This document shows, piece by piece, positions 15,628 to 25,408 of a stretch of 64,000 bases of DNA; position 1 is the first letter of the stretch; each line of letters opens with the position of its first letter. Source of the DNA: Solidesulfovibrio carbinolicus. Lineage in GTDB: Bacteria > Desulfobacterota > Desulfovibrionia > Desulfovibrionales > Desulfovibrionaceae. Where the stretch lies: NCBI RefSeq assembly GCF_004135975.1, contig NZ_CP026538.1:4030001-4094000 (forward strand), read 5' to 3'. The position numbers were made by a program, and so were the translations under genes. The notes beneath the pieces were generated by a model. The model had not been told where the DNA came from. It did no database searches and worked only from the letters and a program-made list of their open reading frames with translations.

Positions 15628-16247
15628 GCGCGCCCCTGGCCAAGGTCTGCGGCATGACCCGCGCCGAGGACGTCGTCGGCTGCGCCGAAGCCGGGGCCGA
15701 TCTGCTCGGCTTCATCTTCGCCGCCAAAAGCCCGCGCCGCCTGACCCCGGCCCAGGCGGCGGCCCTGCCGCGCGTGGCCGCCAAGCGCGTGGGCGTTTTC
15801 GTGGAGCAAACCCTCGAAGAAGTGCTCTGCATCATGGCCGAGGCCGAACTCGATCTGGCCCAGCTTCACGGCGGCCAGGACCCGGATTTCTGCCGGGCCG
15901 TGGGGCCGCAGCGCGTCATCAGGGCCTTCTGGCCCCAGAAGCACCCGACGCTGGGTAGCCTCGCCGCCGAGATGGCCGCCTTTGACGGCGCGGTCCGCTA
16001 CGCGCTGCTTGACGCCGGAACTTCCGGCGGCGGCCACGGCACATCCCTGGATTTCGCCGCCCTGGCCGAACTCGCCCCGCCCATGCCCTGGCTTTTGGCC
16101 GGGGGCCTGGGGCCGGACAACGTGGCCGAGGCGCTGCGCATCGCCAAGCCGCACGGCGTGGACCTCAACTCCGGCGTGGAATCCTCGCCGGGCCTCAAAG
16201 ACCTCCAAAAAGTCCGGAGGTCCCTTTGGTCCGTGAAAGGCGTGTGA
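15624..16247 (+). CDS. trpF: Phosphoribosylanthranilate isomerase
   Basis: A 207-residue TIM barrel. [20 protein letters not shown] holds the catalytic cysteine (VCG), [16 protein letters not shown] is the next signature, and [17 protein letters not shown] contains the catalytic aspartate. [11 protein letters not shown] and [16 protein letters not shown] form the phosphate site. The start overlaps the trpC stop (ATGA). It is followed by a 208-base gap with two palindromic elements before trpB. Confidence 0.95.
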   Translation: MSAPLAKVCGMTRAEDVVGCAEAGADLLGFIFAAKSPRRLTPAQAAALPRVAAKRVGVFVEQTLEEVLCIMAEAELDLAQLHGGQDPDFCRAVGPQRVIRAFWPQKHPTLGSLAAEMAAFDGAVRYALLDAGTSGGGHGTSLDFAALAELAPPMPWLLAGGLGPDNVAEALRIAKPHGVDLNSGVESSPGLKDLQKVRRSLWSVKGV

Positions 16248-16284
16248 CGCGGGCGGGAAGATTGGGGCGCTGCCCCAAGCCCCG

Positions 16285-16305
16285 CCGGGGGGCTCAGCCC
16301 CCCGG
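16285..16305 (+). repeat. 21-bp GC palindrome 3' of trpF
   Basis: Arms CCGGGGGGCT and AGCCCCCCGG around a single C, 38 bases after the trpF stop, followed by ACCCCCGACATGGGGG. Same family and same orientation relative to the upstream gene as the other copies. Confidence 0.8.
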
Positions 16306-16383
16306 ACCCCCGACATGGGGGTGCGGCGTTCACCGCCGCTAACGTCGGAAATTTGCGCGCACCCATGCGCCACCCCGTTAAAA

Positions 16384-16435
16384 GTTTTTGGGAAGGGGTC
16401 CGGGGAAACCTTTTTTGCAAAAAAGGTTTCCCCGG
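16384..16435 (+). repeat. Poly-T/poly-A palindrome just upstream of trpB
   Basis: A perfect 36-base palindrome (16400-16435; half-site CCGGGGAAACCTTTTTTG) preceded by AGTTTTTGGGAAGGGGT. It ends 20 bases before the trpB ATG and is followed by CCGCCGGAGGC, which contains the trpB ribosome binding site. Confidence 0.85.
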
Positions 16436-16455
16436 CCGCCGGAGGCATCCTACTC

Positions 16456-17649
16456 ATGACCATTCATAAAAAAGGCTACTACGGCGACTTTGGCGGGCAG
16501 TTCGTGCCGGAGCTGCTCATGCCGCCGCTGTTGGAACTGGAAGAGGCCATGCGCACCATCGTGCCCAGCGAGCCGTTCAAGAAGGAACTCAACGCGCTGC
16601 TGGCCGATTACGTGGGCCGGCCGTCGCCGCTGTATCGCTGCCCCAACCTATCCAAGGAGCTGGGCTTTGATTTGTGGCTCAAGCGCGAGGATTTGAACCA
16701 CACCGGCGCGCACAAGATCAACAACACCATGGGCCAGGGGCTTCTGACCAAGTACATGGGCAAGACGGCGCTTCTAGCCGAGACCGGGGCCGGCCAGCAC
16801 GGCGTGGCCACGGCCACGGCCGCCGCCATGCTGGGCCTGGACTGCATCGTTTACATGGGGGCCGAGGACGTGGTGCGCCAGGCGCACAACGTCAAGCGCA
16901 TGAAGCTGCTTGGGGCCGAGGTCGTGCCCATCGAGTCCGGCACCAAGACCCTCAAGGACGCCATCAACGCGGCCCTGCGCTATTGGATCGCCGAGCAGGG
17001 CACGACGCATTACTGTTTCGGCACGGCCGCCGGACCGCATCCGTTTCCGCTTTTAGTGCGCGAGTTCCAGGCTGTTATTTCCCTGGAAGCCCGCGCCCAG
17101 TGCCTGGACAAGATGGGCCGGCTGCCGGACTACGTCGTGGCCTGCGTCGGCGGCGGCTCCAACGCCATCGGCATGTTCCACCATTTCGTGCCGGACGAAA
17201 CGGTCAAGCTCATCGGCGTCGAGGCCGGCGGCACGGGCGAGCCGGGCTGCTACCACAGCGCGCCCATAAGCCTTGGCACGCCCGGGGTGCTCCACGGCAT
17301 GCGCACCATGCTGCTGCAAACCAGCGAAGGGCAAATCGAACCGTCCCATTCCGTGTCGGCCGGCCTGGATTATCCCGGCGTCGGCCCGGAGCACGCCCAC
17401 TACGGGGCTTCCGGCCGGGTGCGCTACGACATCGCCGTGGACGATCAGGCCCTGGCCGCCTTCGAGGCCTTGTGCCGCCGCGAGGGCATCATCCCGGCCC
17501 TGGAGAGCTGCCACGCCGTGGCCTGGGTCCTTAATCACGCCGCCGAGATACCCAAAGGTTCCCAAGTCGTCGTCTGTTTGTCGGGACGCGGCGACAAGGA
17601 CCTCGGCATCATCGAGGCCCACGAAGCCAAGCTTGGAGGCGCGAAATGA
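16456..17649 (+). CDS. trpB: Tryptophan synthase beta subunit
   Basis: A 397-residue PLP enzyme that joins indole to serine. The PLP lysine lies in [29 protein letters not shown] and [13 protein letters not shown] (phosphate cradle) are conserved, and the N-terminal [14 protein letters not shown] is typical of the TrpB1 class. GGAGG lies 10 bases before the chosen ATG, directly after a palindromic element. It ends 4 bases into trpA (ATGA), as usual for trpBA, allowing equal synthesis of the two subunits for the channelled complex. Confidence 0.96.
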   Translation: MTIHKKGYYGDFGGQFVPELLMPPLLELEEAMRTIVPSEPFKKELNALLADYVGRPSPLYRCPNLSKELGFDLWLKREDLNHTGAHKINNTMGQGLLTKYMGKTALLAETGAGQHGVATATAAAMLGLDCIVYMGAEDVVRQAHNVKRMKLLGAEVVPIESGTKTLKDAINAALRYWIAEQGTTHYCFGTAAGPHPFPLLVREFQAVISLEARAQCLDKMGRLPDYVVACVGGGSNAIGMFHHFVPDETVKLIGVEAGGTGEPGCYHSAPISLGTPGVLHGMRTMLLQTSEGQIEPSHSVSAGLDYPGVGPEHAHYGASGRVRYDIAVDDQALAAFEALCRREGIIPALESCHAVAWVLNHAAEIPKGSQVVVCLSGRGDKDLGIIEAHEAKLGGAK

Positions 17650-18416
17650 GCCAGTCCATCCTGACCACCCGCATCATGGAAGCGCTTGCCGCCGGGCGCA
17701 AGGCGCTCATTCCCTTCCTGCCCGGCGGTTTCCCGGACAAGGAACGCTTTTTCGACGAGCTGGCCGCCCTGGATGCCGGCGGGGCCGACATCATCGAGAT
17801 CGGCGTGCCCTTCTCCGATCCCGTGGCCGATGGGCCGGTGGTGGAGCAGGCCAGCCTGGATTGCCTGTTAAACGGCACCTGCCTGTCCTGGCTGTTCTAC
17901 GAACTGGAGAAGCGCAAGGGCCAGTACCGGGCGGGGCTTGTGCTCATGGGCTACTACAACCCGTTTTTGCAGTACGGCCTGGAGCAGTTGGCCGAGGACG
18001 CGGCCGACGCCGGGGTGTCGGGCTTTATTGTCCCGGACGTGCCCCTTGAGGAGTCCGGCCCGCTGCGCGAGGCGCTGGACAAGCACGGCCTGGACCTCAT
18101 CCCCCTGGTCGGGCTCAACACCTCCGAGGAGCGCTTGGCCGCCTACGCCAAAAACGCCCGGGGCTACGTCTACTTCGTGTCCGTGCTGGGCACCACCGGC
18201 ATGCGGGAATCGCTGCCCACCGAGGTCAAGGAACGTCTGGCCGCCGTGCGCCGCATTTTCAACGTCCCGGTGGCGCTCGGGTTCGGCATCAAATCGCCCG
18301 AGCAGCTCTACGCTTTTGGCGACCTCGTGGACGGCGTGGTCTTTGGTTCGGCGCTTATCGCCCACATCAAGGCCGGCGGCACGGCCGCCGAGTTCATGGC
18401 CCGCTGGCGCAGCTGA
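17646..18416 (+). CDS. trpA: Tryptophan synthase alpha subunit
   Basis: A 256-residue TIM barrel that releases indole from indole-3-glycerol phosphate for TrpB. Seen: [13 protein letters not shown], the catalytic glutamate in [16 protein letters not shown], the aspartate region [14 protein letters not shown], and the phosphate loop GFGIKSPEQ. It is the last gene of the aromatic operon. A GC-rich hairpin follows its stop. Confidence 0.96.
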   Translation: MSQSILTTRIMEALAAGRKALIPFLPGGFPDKERFFDELAALDAGGADIIEIGVPFSDPVADGPVVEQASLDCLLNGTCLSWLFYELEKRKGQYRAGLVLMGYYNPFLQYGLEQLAEDAADAGVSGFIVPDVPLEESGPLREALDKHGLDLIPLVGLNTSEERLAAYAKNARGYVYFVSVLGTTGMRESLPTEVKERLAAVRRIFNVPVALGFGIKSPEQLYAFGDLVDGVVFGSALIAHIKAGGTAAEFMARWRS

Positions 18417-18434
18417 CCGCATCTGATGCAGGCG

Positions 18435-18473
18435 GCGGCCGCCGGTTTCCGCAACGTGGAGATCGGCGGCCGC
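18435..18473 (+). terminator. GC-rich hairpin after trpA
   Basis: Stem GCGGCCGCCG (18435-18444) with CGGCGGCCGC (18464-18473). There is no T-run, so it may be a weak or factor-dependent end of the aromatic operon, or simply a stabilising 3' hairpin. Confidence 0.35.
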
Positions 18474-18535
18474 CCAAGGCCCCCGGCCGGTCATGCGACC
18501 CGGCCGGGCGGCCCATCCTGTCGCGGGAAGCCGCC

Positions 18536-19150
18536 ATGGACACCCTTTCCTACCCCGCCTATCTGCTGGCCCTGACCGCCGGGATGCTCACCCCCGGCCC
18601 GGCCATGCTCCAAGCCCTGAGCCTGGGCTTGCGCCACGGCACGCGGCCCGTGGCCGCCGCCGCCTTGGGCAACGTCTGCGCCACCCTCGCCCAGGTGGCA
18701 GCCGTGCTGGCCGGTCTGGCCTTCCTGGCCCGGGAGCCGCTGCTCCTGCGCCTTATTTCCCTGGCCGGCGCGGCCTATCTCGGCTGGCTGGGGCTGTGCC
18801 TGTGGCGCGCTCCGGCCAGGCTCGCCCTGCCCGAGGCCTCCCGGGCCAGCCTCACCGGCCTTTTTGCCCAGGGGCTGGGCGTGGCCGCTTGCAACCCCAA
18901 GGCCTGGGGATTTCTGGCCGCCATGCTGCCGCGTTTCGCCGCCTCGGGCGCGGTTGACGCCGCCACTCTGGCCCTGACTGCCGGCCCGGTCTGCCTGCTG
19001 GGATTCGGCGGCATGATGGCCTACGCCCGCTTCGGGGCCTGGCTGGCCGGCCGGCTGGCCTCGCCTGCCGCCCTGCGCCGGATCTTCCGGCTCATGGCGG
19101 CGGTCATCTGGGCCTGCGCCGGCTTTTTCGCCGTTGCCCGATTCCCCTGA
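18536..19150 (+). CDS. LysE/RhtB-family amino-acid exporter
   Basis: A 204-residue membrane protein with about six hydrophobic segments. The family signature PGPAML occurs at residues 20-25 (GMLTPGPAMLQALSLGLRHG quoted in part), followed by VAACNPKAWGFLAA, another LysE-family feature. It is expected to export amino acids or related compounds from the cytoplasm; the substrate cannot be read from sequence. It follows the trp operon after a 119-base gap, so a role in exporting aromatic amino acids is possible but unproven. Confidence 0.8.
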   Translation: MDTLSYPAYLLALTAGMLTPGPAMLQALSLGLRHGTRPVAAAALGNVCATLAQVAAVLAGLAFLAREPLLLRLISLAGAAYLGWLGLCLWRAPARLALPEASRASLTGLFAQGLGVAACNPKAWGFLAAMLPRFAASGAVDAATLALTAGPVCLLGFGGMMAYARFGAWLAGRLASPAALRRIFRLMAAVIWACAGFFAVARFP

Positions 19151-19165
19151 AACCGGGTTTGCTGT

Positions 19166-20275
19166 ATGGATGCAGCCATGCCCCAATGCGCCAAAATCCT
19201 CTTCGTGGACGACGAGAGCGCGGTGCTCGATTCCCTGCGCCGCAATCTCGGGCGCTGCTATGACCTGGAGACCGCCGTGGGGCCGGAGGCCGGCCTGCGC
19301 CGGCTGGAAACCGCCGGCCCATTCGCCGTCATCGTCTCCGATCTGCGCATGCCCGGCATGGACGGCGTGGCCTTTTTGGCCAAGGCCCGGGACATCGCCC
19401 CCGAGGCCGTGCCGCTCATGCTCACCGGCCACGGCGACCTCGACGCGGCCATGGCCGCCGTCAACGAAGGCCGCATCTTCCGTTTTCTGACCAAACCCTG
19501 CCCACCCGACATCCTGGCCCGCTCCCTGGACGCCGCCCTGGCCCAGTACCGGCTGGCCGCCGCCGACCGGGAACTGCTGCGCGTCACCCTGGAAAACGCC
19601 CGGCTCAAGGAGGACGTGGAGCGCATCCTGCGCCACGACCTCAAAACGCCGCTGACCACCATCGTCAGCCTGCCCCAGGTCATGGCCGAGGACGAAAACC
19701 TGACCAGCGACCAGCGCGAGATGCTTTCGCTTATCGAGGACGCCGGCTACACCATCCTCGGCATGGTCAACCTCTCGGCGGCGCTGTATAAAATGGAGCG
19801 CGGCCAGTACGAGCTGGAACCGGCCGAGGTCGATCTCGTACCCATGCTGCGCAAGCTCTTCGCCAGCCACGCCGACACGGCCAGGCGTCGGGAACTCGCC
19901 CTGACCCTGGCCGTCGACGGCCGGCCCGACAGCCCCGAAGCCGCCTGCCTCGTGCGCGGCGAAGCGCTTTTGTGCTGCTCCATGCTGGCCAACCTCATGG
20001 CCAACGCCGTGGAAGCCTCGCCCCCGGGCGGGGCGGTGTCGGTGGAACTGCGTCGGGAAGGGGAAACGGTGCGCGTCGCCATCGCCAACCAGGGCGAGGT
20101 GCCGCAGAGCATTCGGGATCGGTTTTTCGAGAAGTACGTCACGGCCGGCAAACCCAAGGGCACCGGACTTGGGGCCTATTCGGCCCGGCGCGTGGCCCTG
20201 GCCCACGGCGGCGACATCATTATGCAAACGGGCGGGGGCGAAACAACCCTTACCGTATCCCTGCCCGCAGCCTGA
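19166..20275 (+). CDS. Response regulator / histidine kinase fusion
   Basis: 369 residues with no membrane segment. A receiver domain (about 9-125) has phospho-acceptor aspartate VIVSDLRMPGMDG, the switch residue in LMLTGHGD and lysine in FLTKP. A HisKA domain follows, with ILRHDLKTPLTTI (phospho-His near 155), then an HATPase with N box LMANAVEASPPGG and G box GTGLGAYSARRVALAHGG. It is a cytoplasmic hybrid with the receiver first, so it probably integrates an upstream phospho-signal. An alternative ATG lies 4 codons later. Its 3' end overlaps the convergent CheY-like gene by 26 bases. Confidence 0.88.
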   Translation: MDAAMPQCAKILFVDDESAVLDSLRRNLGRCYDLETAVGPEAGLRRLETAGPFAVIVSDLRMPGMDGVAFLAKARDIAPEAVPLMLTGHGDLDAAMAAVNEGRIFRFLTKPCPPDILARSLDAALAQYRLAAADRELLRVTLENARLKEDVERILRHDLKTPLTTIVSLPQVMAEDENLTSDQREMLSLIEDAGYTILGMVNLSAALYKMERGQYELEPAEVDLVPMLRKLFASHADTARRRELALTLAVDGRPDSPEAACLVRGEALLCCSMLANLMANAVEASPPGGAVSVELRREGETVRVAIANQGEVPQSIRDRFFEKYVTAGKPKGTGLGAYSARRVALAHGGDIIMQTGGGETTLTVSLPAA

Positions 20276-20693
20276 CCAGGCTCGGGCAGCGGTCGCACAC
20301 GGCGTGAAGCTTTTTGGCCAAGGTGTCCGGGGAAAACGGCTTGACTACATAGTCCGTGACCCCGGTCTGGACGGCCGTGACCACATGATCGGCATGGGCT
20401 TCGGCCGTCACCATGATGACCGGCAACTGCCCGTGGCGCTCGCTTTTGCGGATGCGCTCCAGAAGCGACAGACCGGACAGGCGGGGCATGTTCCAGTCGA
20501 GCAGCACCAGATCGATGCGCCCGGTGTTGATGATGCCCCAGGCCTCGTCCCCATCTTCGGCGAACTGGACGTTTTTGAGTCCCAGCTGGCGCAGGATGAA
20601 GGCAATGGTCTTGCGCATGGGCTGCTGGTCGTCCACGATGAGGATGCTCATGGCGGGAGGCAGACGTACGGCGGCATGTTCCTGCGGCGTCAT
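20250..20693 (-). CDS. CheY-like single-domain response regulator
   Basis: A receiver domain with no output domain: SILIVDDQQPMRKTIAF (acidic pair), LVLLDWNMPRLSG (phospho-Asp), VIMVTAEA and YVVKPFS (Lys). The match to CheY-type regulators that act by protein contact is good. The start is uncertain. An ATG at 20651 gives the minimal 133-residue domain but has no ribosome binding site; the ATG at 20693 (147 residues) follows a weak GGGTGGG. It overlaps the end of the opposite-strand kinase by 26 bases, so the two could pair functionally. Confidence 0.82.
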   Translation of the reverse strand: MTPQEHAAVRLPPAMSILIVDDQQPMRKTIAFILRQLGLKNVQFAEDGDEAWGIINTGRIDLVLLDWNMPRLSGLSLLERIRKSERHGQLPVIMVTAEAHADHVVTAVQTGVTDYVVKPFSPDTLAKKLHAVCDRCPSLVRLRAGIR

Positions 20694-20754
20694 GGCCCAC
20701 CCTACGACGCCGGCCGCCAAAAAGCCACGACCGGCCAAGCCGTTTGGCGCAAAA

Positions 20755-21423
20755 TCAGTCGCAACGGTGGCGGCTGCAAGCCCCTTCGCGGGTGAAAACC
20801 ACGGACTCGGCGATGTTGGTGCACTGGTCGCACACGCGCTTGAGGCCATGGGCGATGAAACAGACCTGTACCGCCCGCTCCACCGGCCGGGCCGCGTCGC
20901 GCATGACCTCGGCCATCTCTTTGAGAATGGTGACGTTGAGCTCCAGAATTTCGTCGGACTCCTCGCACAGACGCCGGGCCATGGTCAGGTCGAGATTGGT
21001 GAAGCACTCGGCCGTGTGGGCCAGGAAGTCGCGGGTGGCCTCGGCCAGCTCAACAAGCTTGGGCGGCGGGGCGTGCGGGGCCAATTCCAGGAGAATAAGC
21101 CCGCGCTCGGCGATGTTGACGGCCTGGTCGCCGATGCGTTCGATGTCGCCGGCGCAGCGCATGCAGCCGACGATGGCTCGCAGGTCGCCGGCCACGGGCT
21201 GGTGCAGGGCCAGTATCCGCAACACCTCGGCGTCCAGCGAACATTCCAGGGCGTCGATGGCGGCGTCGCCGGTGATGACCGCGTCGGCCAGGGCCGGGTC
21301 GCGCTCGAACACCGAGCGCACGGCCATGTCCACGGCCGCCTGGGCCAGGCGAAAAGCGGTCAAGGTTTCGGTTTTGAGGCGCTGCAAATCGGCTTCGATG
21401 AGGCGTTCCACGCATTCCCCCAC
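20755..21423 (-). CDS. phoU: PhoU-family phosphate regulator
   Basis: A 222-residue all-helical protein with two PhoU repeats. Conserved blocks are LAQAAVDMAVRSVFERD, DAAIDALECSLDAEVLRIL, ALHQPVAGDLRAIVGCMRC and ERIGDQAVNIAERGLIL, and a second half with IAHGLKRVCDQCTNIAESVV. PhoU links the Pst phosphate transporter to PhoR signalling. No pst genes are visible next to it. The GTG at 21423 was chosen because it gives the family-like N-terminus; it lacks an obvious ribosome binding site, and an upstream start at 21525 is possible. Confidence 0.85.
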   Translation of the reverse strand: MGECVERLIEADLQRLKTETLTAFRLAQAAVDMAVRSVFERDPALADAVITGDAAIDALECSLDAEVLRILALHQPVAGDLRAIVGCMRCAGDIERIGDQAVNIAERGLILLELAPHAPPPKLVELAEATRDFLAHTAECFTNLDLTMARRLCEESDEILELNVTILKEMAEVMRDAARPVERAVQVCFIAHGLKRVCDQCTNIAESVVFTREGACSRHRCD

Positions 21424-21694
21424 GGCTGGTCTGGTTATATGCCGAATGCAAACCGTAACCGGCTGCGTCAGGCCTGACAAGGGGCGCGCCAAAATGTCAC
21501 ATTGGCCGCCCGGCCCGCCCCTCAAAAAATACGAAAGTCTTTTTGAAAAAAATCATTGGCCTATCCCATTGTCCACGGCAACTTCATAGGTACCTATCGT
21601 GGACGCGACACGAGCGGCCACTTTCCCCATCCCGGCCTTGACGGGGCCGACCGAAAAGCCCACACCCGCCCAAAAATGCAATAGGGACGTCGTT

Positions 21695-23077
21695 ATGCCT
21701 TTCCCCGCCGCCGGTGCGCCGGTTTTGACCCTGATCACCGTCTGCATCGCCCAGTTCATGGCCCCGTTCATGCTGACCGCCGTGGGCGTGGCCCTGCCGT
21801 CGCTGGGCCGCGATCTCGGGGCCTCGGCCATGCAGTTGGGGCTTATCGAACAACTCTACGTCGTCTCCCTGGCCATGGCCATGCTGGCCTTTGGGCGGCT
21901 TGGCGACATCGTGGGCCAGCGCAAGGTGCTGCTGCCCGGGCTGGCCCTTTTCACCGGACTCACCTGTTCCCTGGGCTTTGCCGGTTCGGTGGAGATGGTG
22001 CTCGTGCAGCGGTTTTTCCAGGGCCTGGGCGCGGCCATGGTGCTGTCGGGGTCCCTGGCCATGGTGGCGGCGGCCTATCCGCCGGAGATTCGCGGCCGCA
22101 AGATCGGGCTGGTCTCGGCTTGCACCTATGCCGGGCTGTCGGTGGGGCCGGTCATCGGCGGCTGGGTCGCCGGGCATTTCGGCTGGCGCTCCGTGTTTCT
22201 CATGTCCGCGCCCCTGGGGCTTTGCGCCACGGCCATGTGCCTGTTCGGGGTGCGCCAGGGCAAAGCCGCCGCCTCGGGCGAGGGCATGGACTGGCCGGGT
22301 GCTATGGCCTACGCGGCAAGCGTGGGGCTTATCATGCTCGGCGCGGCCCACGCCCGGGAGCTGCGGCTCGGGCCGGCCATGATCGGCGGCGGGCTGATCG
22401 GGCTGGCCTGTTTCCTGCGCCTGCAGGCCAAAACCCCCTGTCCGCTGCTGGACGTGTCGCTGTTGCGCCAAAACCGGTTTTTCACCCTGAGCTGTCTGGC
22501 GGCCCTGGGCAACTACGCCGCCACCTTTGGCATCACCTTTCTCATGAGCCTGTATCTGCAATACGCCAAGGGGTTGCCGCCGCGTCTGGCCGGGCTGGCG
22601 CTGTTGTGCCAACCGGTCATGCAGGTCATCGCCTCGCCCGTAGCCGGCCGGCTGGCCGAGCGGTTCGCCCCGGCCAAGCTGGCCACGGTGGGCATGCTCG
22701 TCAGTTCGGCCGGACTGCTCGCCTGCGCCGCCGGCATTGGCCAGGACACGCCGCTGTGGCTGCTCGGCCTGGAGCTGGCCGTCATCGGTACGGGATTTGG
22801 GCTTTTCATCACGCCCAATTCCACAGCCATCATGGGCAGCGTAACAAAGCGCCAGTTCGGCCTGGCCTCGGGCATGGTGGCCAGCATGCGCACGCTCGGC
22901 ATGGCCGTGTCCATGACCAGCGTGACGCTCATTTTCGCCCTGCTCATGGGCGAGGCGGCCATCGGCCCGGACACGCTGCCGGCCTTTCTGACCAGCATGC
23001 GCATCGGGCTGACCGCCTTTGCCGCCTATTCCTGCCTGGGGGTCATCCTGTCGTTTCTGCGGGGGAAAACGCGCTGA
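21695..23077 (+). CDS. MFS multidrug-type transporter (DHA2-like)
   Basis: A 460-residue membrane protein with many hydrophobic segments, about 14, as in the EmrB/QacA branch. The loop between segments 2 and 3 has FGRLGDIVGQRKVLLPG, a clear major-facilitator signature, and SVGPVIGGWVAGHFGWRSVF matches motif C of drug:proton antiporters. The ATG at 21695 follows AGGGACG by 6 bases; upstream in-frame residues look non-coding. It is a single gene, convergent with marC. The substrate is unknown. Confidence 0.85.
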   Translation: MPFPAAGAPVLTLITVCIAQFMAPFMLTAVGVALPSLGRDLGASAMQLGLIEQLYVVSLAMAMLAFGRLGDIVGQRKVLLPGLALFTGLTCSLGFAGSVEMVLVQRFFQGLGAAMVLSGSLAMVAAAYPPEIRGRKIGLVSACTYAGLSVGPVIGGWVAGHFGWRSVFLMSAPLGLCATAMCLFGVRQGKAAASGEGMDWPGAMAYAASVGLIMLGAAHARELRLGPAMIGGGLIGLACFLRLQAKTPCPLLDVSLLRQNRFFTLSCLAALGNYAATFGITFLMSLYLQYAKGLPPRLAGLALLCQPVMQVIASPVAGRLAERFAPAKLATVGMLVSSAGLLACAAGIGQDTPLWLLGLELAVIGTGFGLFITPNSTAIMGSVTKRQFGLASGMVASMRTLGMAVSMTSVTLIFALLMGEAAIGPDTLPAFLTSMRIGLTAFAAYSCLGVILSFLRGKTR

Positions 23078-23097
23078 CGGCGTTGGGAAACCCGGTC

Positions 23098-23718
23098 CTA
23101 ATGCAGCACCGGGAAAGCGGCGGTCAGGCCCGTGATGATGAACTGGATGCCCAAGGCCAGGGTAATCAGCCCAAAAATCTTGGTGAAGATGTCCATGCCG
23201 GTGCGGCCAAGAAACCGCACGATGCCCGGCGAATAATAAAACGCCAGATAGTTGACCACGCTCATGACGCAGATAGCCCCGCCGATGCGCAAAAGCCCGG
23301 CCATGGTGTGGGCGGATTCGGCGAACAGCACGATGGTCGAAATGGTGCCGGCCCCGGTGGTCAGGGGTATGGCGATGGGCACCACGGCCATGGGGATCAT
23401 GCGCGACACGCTCACCGGGGGGAGCCCGTCGGCCTCGTCGCAACTGCTTTTGAGCATGGAAAGCCCGCTGGAGACCAAAAGCAGCCCGCCGGCGATGCGA
23501 AAGGCGGCGATGGAGATGCCGAAAAAGTCGAGCACCGCCGCGCCGATGAAAAGGGATATGGCCATGGTGGCAAGCGAACTGGCCGTGGCCACGCCGCACA
23601 GCCGATGCTGCACCGGGGCCTGCGCCCCCCGGCACAGGTTCATGAACAGCGGCAAGGCCGGGATGTTGTTGGCCACAGCGAAAAGGCCGAGCAGATAATG
23701 CTGGAAGGTCATGTCCAC
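23098..23718 (-). CDS. MarC-family integral membrane protein
   Basis: A 206-residue membrane protein with six likely segments. FAVANNIPALPLFMNLCRG, FGISIAAFRIAGGLLL and IPLTTGAGTISTIVL are characteristic of the MarC/UPF0056 family, whose biochemical role remains unclear. A GTG start with GGAG 10 bases upstream is preferred over the internal ATG two codons later, whose spacing would be too long. It lies between the convergent MFS gene and pyk, 80 bases after the latter. Confidence 0.85.
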   Translation of the reverse strand: MDMTFQHYLLGLFAVANNIPALPLFMNLCRGAQAPVQHRLCGVATASSLATMAISLFIGAAVLDFFGISIAAFRIAGGLLLVSSGLSMLKSSCDEADGLPPVSVSRMIPMAVVPIAIPLTTGAGTISTIVLFAESAHTMAGLLRIGGAICVMSVVNYLAFYYSPGIVRFLGRTGMDIFTKIFGLITLALGIQFIITGLTAAFPVLH

Positions 23719-23797
23719 GGGGCGTCGTCTCCGTCCTGTCGGGCAGCCAGGGAGCGGCCGCGCGGCCGCTCCCCGGAAGGCGTCCCTGACTCAGGTG

Positions 23798-25225
23798 CTA
23801 TTTGTAATAGATCTTGATCTCGTTGGTGCCGGGCATGTCGTTGCCGGGCGTGGGGCGGCCGGCGGTGATGACCACCGGTTCGCCCTTCTCGAAATCCGGG
23901 CACTCGCTCACGAAGTTCTCCACCTGCTCCATGTAGCCGCAATCGACGCACTCCAGAAGCCGGGGCTTCACGCCCCAGGCGAAGTTGAGAAACCGCATGA
24001 CGCGCGGATCGGGCGTCATGGCGTAGATGTTCTGGCGCGGCCGGCGGGTGGAGGTCAGCCGCGCATTGGCCCCGCTCACCGTATGGCACAGGATGGCCTT
24101 GCTCTCCAGATTGTCGGCCATGAGGCAGGCCGAATAGGCCACGAACTTGCGCGGGTTTTTCTCGCGCTTGGGGGCGTAAGGCGAGGCGATGCGCTCCAGG
24201 TAGTATTCCAGGGCGTTCTGGGAAATTTCCTGCATCACCTTGACCGTGTCCACCACGTGGTCGCCCACGGCCGTCTCTTCCGAGAGCATGACGCAGTCCG
24301 CGCCGTCCAGGATGGCGTTGGCCACGTCGGTGCATTCGGCCCGGGTCGGGATGGGGTTTTTGACCATGGACAGGAGCATCTGGGTGGCCACGATGACCGG
24401 CCGCTGGGCATGGCGGCAGGCCCGGATGATCTTTTTTTGGATGATGGGCAGCTCGGACATGGGGCATTCCAGACCCAGGTCGCCGCGCGCCACCATCACC
24501 GCGTCGGTGACGGCCAGGATGGCGTCGAGGTTGTCCACGGCGTTTTGCCGCTCAAGCTTGGACACCACCGGCACCCACACCCCGTGGCGCTTGATCTCTT
24601 CCTTGGTCTGGATGACATCCTCGGCATTTTGCACAAAGGAGATGGCCACGGCGTCCACGCCGACGTCGAGGCCCTCGTGGAGGTCCTTGATGTCCTTTTT
24701 GGTCAGCGCCGGCAGGGGATGGTGCTTGCCCGGAAAGGCGATGCCCTTGTTGGACGAGAGCAGGCCGGCGTTTTGGGCCTCGATCTCATAGAGTCGGTCG
24801 GCCTTGATCTCCCGGGTGACGTGGAACTGGAGCAGCCCGTCGCTCAAATTGACCGGCATCCCCACCCGCAGGCCGGCCAGAAGCGGCGGCACATCCAGGG
24901 AGACGAACACGCGCTCGTCGCGGTCCGGGTCCGGGCGTTCGTCGGGCAGGCCCAGGAGCAGGGCCTCGCCCTTGGCCACGGTGCGCGGGGAGCCTGTCAC
25001 CTCGCCGATGCGGGTCTTGGGGCCGCACAGATCGGCCATGGCCGTGAGCGGCACGCCGAGTTCGCTTTCGATGGCCCGGATGGTTTTGATGATGGGCGCG
25101 AAATAGGCCGCGTCGGCATGAGAGAAGTTGAGGCGGAAAATGCGCACGCCATGGCGCGCCATCTCCAGCATGACATCCGGGGACAGCGACGCGGGGCCGA
25201 GCGTGGCCACAATCTTGGTCAGCAT
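23798..25225 (-). CDS. pyk: Pyruvate kinase
   Basis: A 475-residue glycolytic enzyme making pyruvate and ATP from phosphoenolpyruvate. Seen: TKIVATLGPASLSP at the N-terminus, FRLNFSHADA, ADLCGPKTRIGE, AISFVQNAEDV, VVSKLERQNAVDN (catalytic Lys), VMVARGDLGLECP and IVATQMLLSM. The C-terminal regulatory domain (about 340-475) is present. CGGAGG lies 6-7 bases before the ATG. It is transcribed divergently from the DUF1844 gene. Confidence 0.95.
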   Translation of the reverse strand: MLTKIVATLGPASLSPDVMLEMARHGVRIFRLNFSHADAAYFAPIIKTIRAIESELGVPLTAMADLCGPKTRIGEVTGSPRTVAKGEALLLGLPDERPDPDRDERVFVSLDVPPLLAGLRVGMPVNLSDGLLQFHVTREIKADRLYEIEAQNAGLLSSNKGIAFPGKHHPLPALTKKDIKDLHEGLDVGVDAVAISFVQNAEDVIQTKEEIKRHGVWVPVVSKLERQNAVDNLDAILAVTDAVMVARGDLGLECPMSELPIIQKKIIRACRHAQRPVIVATQMLLSMVKNPIPTRAECTDVANAILDGADCVMLSEETAVGDHVVDTVKVMQEISQNALEYYLERIASPYAPKREKNPRKFVAYSACLMADNLESKAILCHTVSGANARLTSTRRPRQNIYAMTPDPRVMRFLNFAWGVKPRLLECVDCGYMEQVENFVSECPDFEKGEPVVITAGRPTPGNDMPGTNEIKIYYK

Positions 25226-25408
25226 GGTTTGCCTCCGTTAAAGGGGCCGCATCCGCCCGGGGTCGCCGGGAAAAAGCGGATGCAAGCCGGACGGGTTTGG
25301 GGTAAGACTACCCCCGGCTGGTTGCCGTTTTGCGTCATAGGTTTCTGTAATAGGGAGCGGGACGCAGGACAAGGCCCAATGCCGCGCACTCAAGGAGGAA
25401 TTCGTCCC

